Shown here: positions 1-8,980 of the stretch, piece by piece
Numbering within the stretch: the first letter of the stretch is position 1
How the letters are laid out: each line of letters begins with the position of its first letter
Assembly: GCA_019648995.1 (NCBI GenBank)
Contig: BLXT01004580.1
Span: 3,124,101 to 3,150,811, forward strand
Direction of reading: 5' to 3'
Source: Plakobranchus ocellatus
Lineage: Eukaryota; Mollusca; Gastropoda; Plakobranchidae
Length of the DNA stretch: 26,711 bases
The notes under the pieces: model-generated
The model's input: the letters and a program-made list of their open reading frames with translations, nothing else
Database searches by the model: none
What the model was told of the DNA's origin: nothing
Translations under genes and position numbers: made by a program

Positions 1-40
<40 letters not shown>
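1..40. repeat. (TCA)n microsatellite
   Basis: The window opens with 13 uninterrupted TCA units, so the array probably began further left. It lies just upstream of the polypyrimidine tract of the first splice acceptor and is therefore intronic to the gene ending at 416. Confidence 0.95.
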
Positions 41-95
41 TTTCTACAAACGCGTCTGCTCCCATCTATTTCTCTTTTCAACACTTTATTCTCAG

Positions 96-416
96 GACAC
101 GCGTAGTCGCGTGAGGTCTATCAAGGAGAGGAAACAGAAGCTGGCGCGGCAAAGGGAGGAGAGAGACCCTAAGAAAGTCCTGCTGGCCTTCCAGAAACGC
201 TTTACCCAGAAAGAAGGCGATGACGTCAAGGTTTCCAAGTTGGGTGAGGACACCGACTCAGATGACACTGAGGGAGGGACGTCTACCTCTTACGACACGG
301 ATTACCAGCACGTAAGCGCCCCATCGAGCTCTGAGGAAGGCGAGGAGAGTCTTCTATCCAACAAGAAACGGAAACGGACAGACAAAGTTTCCATGGAGAT
401 ATTTGGTGATAATTAA
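96..416 (+). CDS. Last coding exon of an unidentified nuclear-type protein
   Basis: This is a 3' terminal exon. A pyrimidine-rich tract (68-92) ending in CAG at 93-95 makes a good splice acceptor. The frame is open from 96 to the TAA at 414-416, so exon codons begin with DTRSRVRS and the GTG at 111 is not a real start. The roughly 106 visible residues are all low complexity and charged: a basic stretch with ERKQK and ARQREERDPKK, a central helix-like segment (LLAFQKRF), then acidic Ser/Asp/Glu runs, and a basic cluster NKKRKR shortly before the end that looks like a nuclear localisation signal. No domain or family is recognised. Such tails are common in nucleolar, RNA-processing and chromatin proteins, but that is only a type resemblance. 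All upstream exons lie outside the window, so the protein cannot be named. That this is a real exon is well supported by the acceptor, the sustained open frame and the protein-like composition. Confidence 0.7.
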   Translation, partial: DTRSRVRSIKERKQKLARQREERDPKKVLLAFQKRFTQKEGDDVKVSKLGEDTDSDDTEGGTSTSYDTDYQHVSAPSSSEEGEESLLSNKKRKRTDKVSMEIFGDN

Positions 417-1345
417 GCCAATCACGGTTAAGGATTACCCCTTGCCATGCAACTCTTCGTTGTAACGGGATTCTTTGCTTTCTCTAATGAAAGAATCTTT
501 AAATTTATTTTTTGTTGCTTGTTAAGATTGCACAAAATATTCAAGTTATAAAGAGAAAACCAATAACATTCAAATGCAAAATGAATAGATTTGGGCGGAA
601 ATTATTGTTCTTTTACAATAATACATGCATGGATATATGTAAATGTATGAGATGTAAAAGCCGTATTATAATTCTATGAAAGAAAACTTAAAAGGCTGTT
701 TGCAAAGTTTGTTTTCACCAATGACCCTTATTTTCGCGAGCACAGATCATTGTCTGACTTTGTTGTGTCGCATCACTGCTTCTGCAACTTATCTTATAAT
801 ACACGGACTTACTTACTTCTCTGGACTCGTATGATTCAACTTGCAAGACCTTTGTTCAAGATTGTATTCTGTATTAATCTAGGACAATTTGCTCATTGGT
901 GATGATAAAAAAAAAAAAAAAATACGCTGTACTTAGGTCAAGCTGGAAATGACACAAGGTGATAGACTCCCACGCAGAAACTCTTATTAACGTACAAATC
1001 CATCCTTTTCTTTTCTGTCAAAAAGTGTCACGTTCATATAAATGTATCATTTCTGTATTACATTTGAACACTGGTTTATTGTTCCGAAGACTGATGATGT
1101 GAAGATTTATCTTTGATTTCATCTTCTTACTGTTGCAAAATAAATTCTAAATTTTTAAGATTTATGAAAATGAACTGTTGGGTTGACGTATTTCACTAGT
1201 TATTTGTTTCAGCTCAGGGGAACACCTGGTTGAAATTGCAGCACTCACTTGTATTGCAAGATTTTCTAGACTTCTATATTGTCAATACCGATTTTGTACC
1301 CAAATTCTCACCCCGCACACACGCACACACAATAAAAATTGGATG
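417..1345 (+). other. Probable 3' UTR of the first gene
   Basis: This AT-rich stretch follows the TAA with no further reading frame of note. Candidate polyadenylation signals AATAAA occur at 1139-1144 and 1331-1336, the second directly after a short CA-rich run (1311-1330). Which one is used cannot be told from sequence. An A-run lies at about 907-922. Confidence 0.45.
1139..1144 (+). terminator. Candidate polyadenylation signal AATAAA
   Basis: A canonical hexamer about 720 bases after the stop codon, followed by a T-rich stretch. It is the better placed of two candidates for ending the first gene; the other is at 1331-1336. Confidence 0.35.
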
Positions 1346-1703
1346 ACGCAAAATGTTTAGTACTCAGAAAATAACCTACAGTCATAAAAAGGCTTAGTTT
1401 TGGTTTTAAAAATTCTTGTTATAAGCTCGCAATTTTTTTTCTTGTGCATGAATCCACATATTCCTCCAATTGGTCGAATGAACTTATTGAAATTTAAAAC
1501 AAAGAAAGAATATTGACACGAAATGCTTTGCTTTAAAAGCATCTACGGCTGTTTCGTTTTACTAGTAAATGCTTCTTTCGTCTTTCTTGTCTGTTTGGGC
1601 GATATACACATGGCGTTTGCTGCAGCAGCGTCATCATCGCGATGAAACTGTGCAGTTCCAGGGCAGTTAACTCCAGTGTCGCCAAAACATTGTATTTTCA
1701 CAT
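1346..1703. other. Unique-looking intergenic DNA
   Basis: No gene, RNA or repeat is seen. Short open frames on both strands have no protein-like composition. Confidence 0.5.
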
Positions 1704-1777
1704 CGAGGGGGGGAGGCAAAAAGGAGAGGACGATGATGATGGAATTTTTAAGAAATGCAATGCGGAGAAAAGAGTGG

Positions 1778-1821
<44 letters not shown>

Positions 1822-2095
1822 GAGGTTGAAGAGAGGAAACGTAGAGAAAAGAGCGTAAATAAGGCTATATAAAGGGAAACGGAGAGAGAGAAGAAGGAGG
1901 GAAGGGAAAAGAAACGAAAAGAGGGGGAGTGCAAGATAGGCTGAAGAAGGGATAGATGGGAAATGAGAGAGAGGAGAAGAGGTCGAGGAAAAGAGAAGGA
2001 ATTATAGAGGGAATTGGAGGCCGAGGAAAGGCGGTGGAGAAAGATAGGGAGCACAAAGAAGGTTAAGCAGAGGAGGAGCAGAAAATGTGAGCTAC
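1704..2095 (+). repeat. Purine-rich tract with (GA)n microsatellite
   Basis: The + strand is almost entirely A and G for nearly 400 bases. Its core is a clean (GA)n/(AG)n run at about 1780-1816, followed by degenerate GAGAGG/GAAGG words. Long open frames on both strands here are compositional artefacts: Arg/Glu repeats on the + strand and Ser/Leu/Phe/Pro on the - strand. The tract could form triplex (H-)DNA. Confidence 0.85.
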
Positions 2096-2335
2096 ATGTA
2101 TACTGAAATCTTTGCCGGGCTGGCCTAGGCGGGGTGCAGGGGCAGCGTCCCGCTAGAGGGTTTAGGGGTCTTCCCTTCTGTCGAAAAAGAATTTTGGCCT
2201 CTTTAAAGGCATTTGGAGGCCTCTCAAAGCATAAGAAATTTACAAGAATTGTAAGAGGAAATTGAGTGTAAGTAACAAATCCTGCATAGTCTACATGTAT
2301 TGAAAACACCAGCAATTGCACAAGAAAAAGAAGGC
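2096..2335. other. Short GC-richer segment, possibly part of a dispersed repeat
   Basis: This segment is clearly more GC-rich than its surroundings (GGGCTGGCCTAGGCGGGGTG and onwards) and contains the inverted words GGCCTC and GAGGCC around 2197-2222. No coding sense is seen. Its abrupt composition suggests an old insertion, but no family is recognised. Confidence 0.3.
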
Positions 2336-2338
2336 TTT

Positions 2339-2368
2339 ATTTTTTTTTTTTTNNNTTTTTTTTTTTTT
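2339..2368. repeat. Poly-T run containing an assembly gap
   Basis: An uninterrupted T homopolymer with three undetermined bases at 2353-2355. The true length is unknown. Viewed on the - strand it is a poly-A run and could be the tail of a retroposed sequence, but no body with target duplications was identified. Confidence 0.8.
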
Positions 2369-3188
2369 GGAGGTCTGGATTTATTATTTTGTGAAAACGA
2401 AGAAAGACAAGCTGTCCCAAAAACCAATTTGAAAAAGTCATTATCACTTTGTACACTCATCATTAATGGGACTCTGAAGAACATGTCTTGAACAATAAGA
2501 ATAACTGAAAACGGGCACTTTTGATCTGAACATTTTACCCAATACTGTAAATGACAAGAATCTCAAAAACAAGAAGGACAAGCCGTCCCATCAACCAGTT
2601 TAAAAAAGTTTGTACATTTCTCTCTAATGGGACTTTAAATAGCATGTCTTGAAACAATAAGAACACCTGAGAACAACCACTCTTGATCATTTTATCCACT
2701 GCTGTATGTCACTAAGTGACAAGAATCTGAAAACAGGAACGACAAGCTGTCCCAAAAACCAATTTTAAAAGTCCATGTCACTTTGTACCCTCATCATTGA
2801 TCTTGAAACAATAATAACAACTGAAAAAATGCACTGTTAATCATTTTATCTACCACTGTAAGTGACTAGAATCTGAGAACAAGAAAGACAAACTGTCTCA
2901 CAGACCAATTAAAGAAAGTCACTGTTATTTTGTACATTCACCATTGATATGACAAAAGAACATCTCATGAAACAAAAAAGAACAACTGAAAACAAGCACC
3001 ATCGATCACTTTATCTACTATTGTGTAAGTGACTAGGATCTGAAAACAAGAAAGACAAGCTATGCTGTCACACAAACCAAGGTAAAAAATCATGTCATTG
3101 TTACTTTTTAAAGTCATCACCGACGGTACATGAAACAGGAGCATCTGATTCTGGAGCATGCACTGTTCTGCACTTTGTCTACTAACTA

Positions 3189-3492
3189 CGAGGGATGTCC
3201 TCTGACTTTCATTTGTTTGGACCCTTGAAGCGCCATTTAGGAGGCATGGCTTTCGAGACAGAAGATGACCTCATCAGTGAATCGAGGAATTGGTTTGATA
3301 ATCTTGACGTTGATTTCTTTCGAATGGGTATCAATTCGCTGCTGTCGCGCTGGCAAAAATGCATCGATCTCCACGGGGATTACGTTGAGAAGTAGTGGAA
3401 GAGTGAACTTCAATCTGTGTGAGTTTCAAATTTATCTGATCAAAACTCTTTGAGTTATGCCCCTTTTCCTGTTTCTTTTCGGACATCCCTCG
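3189..3492 (+). mobile_element. Internally deleted mariner (Tc1/mariner) element
   Basis: The ends are perfect 12-bp inverted repeats, CGAGGGATGTCC at the left and GGACATCCCTCG at the right, flanked by TA on both sides (3187-3188 and 3493-3494). TA is the target duplication of the Tc1/mariner family. Inside, only the C-terminal end of the transposase is left, followed by about 100 bp of 3' untranslated sequence. At about 304 bp it is far shorter than a full mariner of roughly 1.3 kb. It sits within the tandem array, so it is younger than that array's formation. It cannot move without transposase supplied by another copy. Confidence 0.9.
3195..3395 (+). pseudogene. Mariner transposase, C-terminal remnant
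   Basis: About 66 codons give SSDFHLFGPLKRHLGG, followed by RWQKCIDLHGDYVEK and a TAG stop. The SD(Y/F)HLFGPLK block and the W-K-C-I-x-L-x-G-x-Y-V-E-K ending are hallmarks of mariner transposases. The paired helix-turn-helix region and the first two catalytic Asp residues are missing. The ATG at 3195 is created by the terminal repeat and is not the natural start. The frame is intact to the end, in keeping with a fairly recent insertion. Confidence 0.9.
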
Positions 3493-3671
3493 TACATTAA
3501 ATTACACAGTGTAAGTGACTACAGCCTAGAAACAAGTTAGATAAGCTGTTGGAGTGTCCCACAAACCAAACTCAAAATACACGTTGCTGTCACTTTTTAC
3601 ACTCATCACTGGTAGATCAGACTAAAGAAATGTTGTGATTCCCAATTTTACTGCAGATCATGTCTTCAAGT

Positions 3672-4190
3672 TCAAGGATAATATAAGAAGAAAGCAATTT
3701 CACTCAGGCCTTTGTTTTTGGTGATGAAGCTTCTGATATCAGTTGCTTTCCTTTTTTTTTCTGGGACATTCCGCTTCCTGATTTGGGAACCATGTCTTTT
3801 CCGAACAATCGGATCCACATGATAGCTGGAACTGGAAGTGGAGAGGCAGCTGCGGAACGTGTCCTTGGACCGATCTTGTGCTGAAGATAACAGCGTTTTG
3901 TGTGTCCACCATATTGTAAGGAAACTGCATAAACGAATTTTCCCTACAAGACAGTCAAGTCCAGAGACGGGCGCATTGACACGTTCAGCCGATGGGAGAG
4001 ATGATGTTTGGTGCAGAGCATTCAACCTTTCCACATGCATTTTTTCCACTGAGTGTACTTTAAAACACTTCTTTCCATTTGACTGGTAATCAAGATTTTT
4101 GACGCACAAAGTGCACCAAGCAGTGCCCACTTCTGTTGTCTTTCGAAGCCATAATCCGCAAGGGCGGCTGCACTCATTTTCCTCCGTCAG
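3672..4190 (-). pseudogene. BED-like zinc-finger protein remnant, possibly hAT-derived
   Basis: The - strand frame is open from 4190 (CTG, just after a TAG) to 3672. Near its start it reads CGLWLRKTTEVGTAWCTLC, followed about 17 residues later by KVHSVEKMH. This gives a Cys-x2-Cys ... His-x5-His zinc-binding pattern, as in BED-type and related fingers found in hAT transposases and genes derived from them. Further on are a Ser-rich segment and a basic cluster KKRKATDIRSF near the end. No ATG lies in this frame upstream of the finger. The ATG at 4177 is in a different frame, and CTG at 4190 occupies the place where a start would be expected. No transposase catalytic core follows: after the finger the frame becomes low complexity and stops. 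I read it as a decayed or truncated gene. A short working zinc-finger protein with an unusual start is less likely. Confidence 0.5.
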
Positions 4191-4376
4191 CTACACTTTT
4201 CGTCATTTGTTTTTCTTGAGGCTACACTGTCTATGTTACGCGTCACTTATTTGTCGTTGTTGGAAACAAACTCCATCATCATTCTTGATCCAGGGCTACA
4301 GCCATCCGATCGCAGTCGGATCGGTCGGCAAACATCGATCTTTTTTTTCCACCACTACGCTATTGTACGGGAAAAC

Positions 4377-4401
4377 CAAAATGGCGACGGACCCGGAAGT
4401 G
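4377..4401 (-). promoter_or_regulatory. Promoter-like YY1 + ETS motif pair
   Basis: The + strand reads AAAATGGCGAC then ACCCGGAAGTG nine bases on. AAnATGGCG is the YY1 core and CCGGAAGTG the ETS/GABP core. Together they typify TATA-less animal promoters, often of housekeeping genes. The pair lies about 190 bases upstream of the minus-strand zinc-finger remnant, a plausible 5' UTR distance. The motifs are read directly; their use as a promoter is inference. Confidence 0.35.
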
Positions 4402-4469
4402 TAATAAAAAAATTTAATTAAAAATGGTGGAACGGACAATGGACACCCCCGACGAAAATGTGTCCGCTG

Positions 4470-5364
4470 CAAAAAAAGTGTTGTCACTGACAACGCCATG
4501 CAATACATGTTCCTGGCTCCTAGGAATAAATGAATGCCGGGCAATGGCAAATATCTGTGGTCTCGATTGGATGACATAAAGTAAAAAAAAAAAAATTTTT
4601 TAAAACCTTAAGTTTTCGATAAAAAATAAAAAAGGGCTAAATTTGAGCATTTTGTATCGAAAAACCGAAAAAAAAAATTATCTGGTTCGAAAATCATTCA
4701 ATTTTCTATTCCATATACCCCAAAAAAATTGTTTATGAGATCGGCACGGTGTAAATTTAACCGGCAAAAAAAACCCAACGACCTTGACGTTTCCTGGATT
4801 TTTCGGTCTTGCCCTGAACCTGCATGTGTGCAAAGGGGAATCGAGCCGAATATCAATTTATGTAGGTGATGTATGCTTTTGCCCTATCACCACTCATAAT
4901 GGACACATTGATGAACAAACATCCTCTAATAAGTAAGTTTATGCTTTTAGAATTATTTATATCTTATGGCACGACTTATGAGATAATCCTGGGACAGGAT
5001 CAGCTACTTTTATATCTCCTTCACAAGCTACCGACGAAATGAAGCGTCAGTAGGCCAAATTATTTGTAAAGAATGCTACTTTCACACAAAATGTGCACAA
5101 TTTTACGCCCACGACCTCTTCATTTCGTTGGTAGCACATGAAGGTAGATCTAGAAGTCGGCGGGCTTGTCCCCAGATTATCCGGACTTATTTTGGGACTC
5201 AATGTAACGCAAATACACTGAGAAGACAGTTGGATCTAATGGCCTTTGTTTACATCCAAGCCCCATCTCCGCGTTGATGCAACTGCGTCACAATCCAAGG
5301 TCGTGACCGAGTAAATATTGCAAAAAGCCTGTGGTATATAACCCTTGATTGAAATTGGCTTATA
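4470..5364 (+). repeat. Dispersed repeat, copy A (~0.9 kb)
   Basis: This segment matches 7792-8826 in the same orientation almost end to end. Shared stretches include CAATACATGTTCCTGGCTCC near the left end, TTTTACGCCCACGACC and AAGGTAGATCTAGAAGTCGG in the middle, and CAAGGTCGTGACCGAGTAAA near the right end. Divergence is substantial, with frequent substitutions and indels. There is no coding frame. An internal imperfect inverted repeat has arms at about 4983-5054 and 5106-5180. The family is not recognised; it could be a non-autonomous DNA transposon. No clear target duplication is seen at either end. Confidence 0.8.
4983..5180. repeat. Imperfect inverted repeat inside copy A
   Basis: The left arm, 4983-5054 (ATAATCCTGGGACAGG ... 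ACCGACGAAATGAAG), is the reverse complement, with mismatches, of the right arm at 5106-5180 (CTTCATTTCGTTGGTAGCAC ... TTGTCCCCAGATTAT). About 50 bp of AT-rich spacer separates them. The same structure is in copy B, so it belongs to the family. Confidence 0.75.
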
Positions 5365-5409
5365 CGGAAGGTCTCCCACCCCTGATTATGTCCATGTGTA
5401 CTGTTCTTA

Positions 5410-5704
5410 AAATACATCGGCTCCAGGAAAGGCAAGAACGAAGCCGAGTCGAGGAAAAGAGAGAGATAGACCTCAGAAAAGATTGAGGGAGTGGGAGATG
5501 GAGAGGAGAGGGGGAAGAGGCAGCCAGGAAGGCTGAGATGGATGAGTGCGAAGTTAAGAGAGGGAAAGAGAGAGAGAGAGCGCGCACGAAGAGGAGGCCG
5601 AGGAAAAGAATGGGGGAGAGAAAGAGAGAGAGAGCGCGATTAGAAAAGGCTGGGGTGGAGACGGAGACAGAGAAAGCTGAGGCTGAGGGCAGCCATACAG
5701 TATG

Positions 5705-5754
<50 letters not shown>

Positions 5755-5755
5755 G
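5410..5755 (+). repeat. Second purine-rich tract with (GA)n
   Basis: A+G-dominated + strand with a pure (GA)n run at about 5706-5752 and several shorter GAGAGA runs. It is similar in kind to the tract at 1704-2095. The long Arg/Glu-rich open frame over it is a by-product of composition. Confidence 0.8.
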
Positions 5756-5836
5756 TACTATAATAAATGGGTTGCATAGAGATACCCTTCAAGAAAGTGT
5801 GGGTAGTGAGGTACAGTAAAGGCAGATTATAATAAT

Positions 5837-6222
5837 GCCTTTCCTTTCACTCTAACAGTGAAACTAGTAGAATATATCTTTCCCTAATGGATAAAGTAGG
5901 TTACATTTCCTTTCTTTCACTCCATTAGTAAAAGAAGGCTAACATGTCTTCCCCCCTTTCACTCCAATACATGAGTAAAGGCAGAATATCATTTTGTCCT
6001 TCCATTCACTCAAACAATGAAAGTTGACTACATATATATTTCAAATTGTGGGAGTAAGTCTAATGTATCATTCCTTTCCTTCGCTCTGACAATGAAAATA
6101 GACTAAGTTTCCTTCTCTTTAGATAATATGTCTTTCCCTTTTCTTCAATAAAAGAGTACGTTATATTTCCTTCCTTCAACCTGATTGTGAAAATAGTTTA
6201 CATTTCCTTCCATTCACTCTGC
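5837..6222. repeat. Degenerate short-period tandem repeat
   Basis: Variants of a block meaning 'TTCCTTTCACTC..ACA(G/A)TGAAA..TAGACTACAT' recur about every 40-75 bases, for example CCTTTCACTCTAACAGTGAA, then TCTTTCACTCCATTAGTAAA, then TCCATTCACTCAAACAATGA, then CCTTCGCTCTGACAATGAAA. The last partial unit ends at ATTCACTCTGCAG (6222). The period is irregular and the copies are worn. Confidence 0.6.
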
Positions 6223-7791
6223 AGACCCGTGTGCTGTGTTTTACAGTGAATTATGAACGACCGGTGAAGGTCGCGAAGTGAGATATAAGAGCCATTGTCA
6301 AAAGGTCACCTTCACCTAATACAGTATCGATTCAAGCAGAACACTTTTAACAGGAATCAATGGGAAAATTGGTCACGGTGTGATCAAAGGGAATAAATAT
6401 CAGAGAGACAACATTCAATAGTGTTTTGCCATTACATTGATATTTTTCGGGTAGTGAAAGTTGTTTTGTTTAAATCTGAGTCCCTCGTAGCAGAAAAAAA
6501 TTATAGGTCTAAATATAGGGTCTACAAATGCCACATGTACTGCTCTTAAAATATACCACCTTCCGCAAAACTGGTCTCAATTGAAAGATAAAGGTCTATT
6601 TTATCACCTCACAAAATCCCATCAGTTTTATTTTAAGCTGCTATGATATTGATGGCAGCCTAATGAAAAATGATGTTACAGTTGCATCGAGCGTCGCACG
6701 ATTCTAGGCCAATAAAATCTGAAGATATATGCTCTAAAAAGAAAAGAAAACCAAAGCTTATTCACTAAATCTAGTTAAACATTGGTTCCCGGTATTTCAG
6801 GGGATAAAATCAGCTGCCGAGGCTTTAAAAATGACCTGAGAAAAACCCAGATCGACCCTAGATCTAAATATTGTTTGTTTTTCGGGGATCATAACGGTAT
6901 TAGTTTTGTTTAGGATGTATCAATATCATACATTTTAATGCATGGGAGGAAAGAATGGTTGGTGATGAGATGTAATAACCTCCAAGTCTGTGTCTTTCAT
7001 TCACACGAAGCTCTCCGCAGAGCTATGATCTGAGTCATACAGCCCTTGGACGATACAACCGATATGACAGAGCCGTAAGTGATACAACCGTTACGTTTCT
7101 TTTTTATTAATGGATGGTTTGCTTATAATAGCAATATATTGGAGGGTTTTACAAGGTTTTTTTTGCTAAAGCGGATCTTCAAATAAATGAGACAAGCAGA
7201 AATACAACAAAGTAGACAAGTTTAGGTTGAAAATTAAGTCATTTTTGGACATTATGACACGCTCGTTTGCTGTACACGATACAGACATAACACGGATTGT
7301 ACTTTCCCCAACGATAAGCAGCTGATAGTGAGATGTAATAAGCTTAGTGTATTCAGGAGGAAATTCCAGCGATGGCGTCTCTTTTCATTTACCCGTTTTG
7401 TCACGTAGTTTAGCCGGAATGGGGCACACATGTACACAAAGCCGGATTTCCGTTAAATCTAGTCCTATTTCCGTACAGAGTTCGGAGTTTTAGAATTTCA
7501 TCATAGAGCCAAATTACCCATTTCAAAGCTGCAGAAAGGCTTTTAAAGTTAGTGATTTGGCTTTTTCTTTCTTCTCTGATGTTACACACGGGAGAATGGA
7601 TTTCAAATTTTAAAAGATACAAGAACTGAAAGTAGGCACCCAAAACCCGCCTGGTGAGCTCAGATAGAAGCGAAGCAACAATTCTTTTCACACAGAATGA
7701 GACGAAATTTACCTCAGATTAAAATTTATCAAAAGCCACTTTCTCAAGAGATTTCAACTTTCTTTTATATCATGTTGGAGGAAATTGGCAA
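6223..7791. other. Intergenic DNA, nothing recognised
   Basis: No gene or known repeat is seen. Small items: inverted 9-mers GGTGAAGGT (6263-6271) and ACCTTCACC (6308-6316), and a ten-base word GATACAACCG appearing twice near 7053 and 7081. Short open frames on the - strand around 7252-7691 do not resemble known proteins. Confidence 0.5.
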
Positions 7792-7978
7792 GTGAAAAAA
7801 AGTGATTGTTTCAAAATTCACAGCGACGAAAACGCCATCCAATACATGTTCCTGGCTCCTAGATAGGCCTACTCATTTGCATAAATGAATGCCGGTTGAT
7901 TGCAAATATCTGTAGTCATGATTTGACGACAAAAAGTAAAATAAAAAACAAAAAAACCCTTAGTTTAAAAAAAAAAGT

Positions 7979-8005
7979 GGGGGGGGGGGGGGGGGGGGGG
8001 GGGNN
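7979..8005. repeat. Poly-G run ending in an assembly gap
   Basis: 25 consecutive G followed by two undetermined bases (8004-8005). Copy A has ordinary sequence (AAAAAAGGGCTAAATTTGAG) at this point, so the G run is an expansion or an assembly artefact specific to copy B. Confidence 0.8.
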
Positions 8006-8052
8006 AATTTGAGCATTTTTATCGAAATACCGACAATAAAATTAGCTGGTTC

Positions 8053-8216
8053 GAAAACGTACACGTATTCAATTTTCTTTTCATTATTAAAAAAATATAT
8101 TTAAGAGATCGTCACGGTATAAATTTACTTTTGTCGGTTAAATTTATACCGTGACGATCTCTTAAATATATGTTTTTTTTAATAATGAAAAGAAAATTGA
8201 ATACATGTACGTTTTC
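8053..8216. repeat. Near-perfect foldback palindrome (75-bp arms, 11-nt loop)
   Basis: The left arm, 8053-8127, and the right arm, 8139-8216, are reverse complements. I count one substitution and a 3-base difference in an A/T run. The loop is CTTTTGTCGGT (8128-8138). Copy A has only the left-arm sequence here and then continues, so the right arm was gained in copy B by an inverted duplication. The transcript of either strand would fold into a long hairpin. Confidence 0.9.
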
Positions 8217-8424
8217 TACGAAAGAAAACAACGATCTTTCCGTTTCCTGGCTATTTCAATCTCACCCTGAAACTGCATAATGCGAATCGAGCCGACGATC
8301 AATTTGACTTGGCGATGCAGCCTTTTGCCCACTCGCTACTCATAATGGACAGATTGATGAGCAAACCTTCACTAATTTTCTTTATGTTTTCAGAATTATT
8401 TGTATGTTACGGCAAGACATATTG

Positions 8425-8640
8425 GAATAATCCGGGGACAGGCCCACCTACTCCTTCTAGATCTACCTTTACATGCTAGATCTACCGACGAAATGAAATG
8501 AAGCGGCGGTGGGCCAAATTATTTTGTAAAATAATAAATAAGCACAAAATATATACACAATTTTACGCCCACGACCACTTCATTTCGTTGGTGGCACATG
8601 AAGGTAGATCTAGAAGTCGGTGGGCCTGTTCCTGGATTTT
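8425..8640. repeat. Imperfect inverted repeat inside copy B
   Basis: The left arm, 8425-8514 (ATAATCCGGGGACAGGCCCA ... CGACGAAATGAAATGAAGCG), pairs with the right arm, 8564-8640 (GCCCACGACCACTTCATTTC ... GGGCCTGTTCCTGGATTTT), with mismatches and an extra TAGATCTACC in the left arm. About 50 bp of AT-rich DNA separates them. It matches the structure at 4983-5180. Confidence 0.75.
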
Positions 8641-8980
8641 CCCTACTCATTTTGGGTCTAAATGTAACGCAAATACACTGAGAAGACAATTGGAACTATG
8701 GCCAATGTTTACATTCAAGCTCCATTTCCGCGTTGGTGCAACTGCGTCACAATCTAACTAAGGTCGTGACCGAGTAAATATTCCAAAAAGCTAGTGGGTT
8801 TTTCCCCTTTAGTGACATTGGCTTATTAGTAGTTTAATCAAAAGGAAGAGCGGAATCTTCACAGGACTTTGTTACGACCTAGCTACTAATTCTTAATTTT
8901 AGTATAGGCTAAATTTAATACAATATGATAGGCTTTACAAAAAAAACATTATAGACTCGCCTTCAGCATTACATTTCTTT

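Larger units (their letters stand above)
2390..3660. repeat. Degenerate tandem array, unit about 165 bp, about six copies
   Basis: The same ordered set of words recurs: a GACAAGCTGTCCC-like word, then ACCAATTT, then a TCACTTTGTACACTCATCATTG-like word, then CTTGAAACAATAAGAACAAC, then ATCATTTTATC, then GTAAGTGAC, then AGAATCTGA. The first word starts near 2406, 2577, 2741, 2887, 3052 and (past an insertion) about 3540, giving spacings of roughly 171, 164, 146 and 165 bp before the break. Copies differ by many substitutions and small indels, so the array is old. It is interrupted by a mariner at 3189-3492; the flanks resume the same unit. Confidence 0.85.
7792..8826 (+). repeat. Dispersed repeat, copy B (~1.0 kb)
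   Basis: The second copy of the repeat at 4470-5364, in the same orientation. It differs by a G homopolymer ending in an assembly gap (7979-8005) and by an extra palindromic duplication (8053-8216). It retains the family's internal inverted repeat, with arms at about 8425-8514 and 8564-8640. Homology runs on to the shared word ATTGGCTTAT at the right end. An 87-codon open frame (8498-8761) runs through the inverted repeat and is not protein-like. Confidence 0.8.

Noticed and set aside
1698-2321. 207-codon minus-strand open frame
   Set aside because: It is the complement of a purine tract and gives Ser/Leu/Phe/Pro low complexity; no domain, and it runs across (GA)n.
5538-5819. 93-codon plus-strand Arg/Glu-rich open frame
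   Set aside because: It is produced by GAGAGA repeats; the frame is open because these repeats contain no stop codons.
7252-7691. Two minus-strand open frames of 61 and 93 codons
   Set aside because: Overlapping frames without recognisable domains, no splice or promoter context, and lengths expected by chance.
8498-8761. 87-codon plus-strand open frame
   Set aside because: It runs through the inverted repeat of copy B and is not kept as an open frame in copy A.
4470-8826. The two direct repeats as a pair of long terminal repeats
   Set aside because: The copies differ too much, lack TG...CA ends, and the 2.4 kb between them holds only simple repeats with no priming site or coding remnant.
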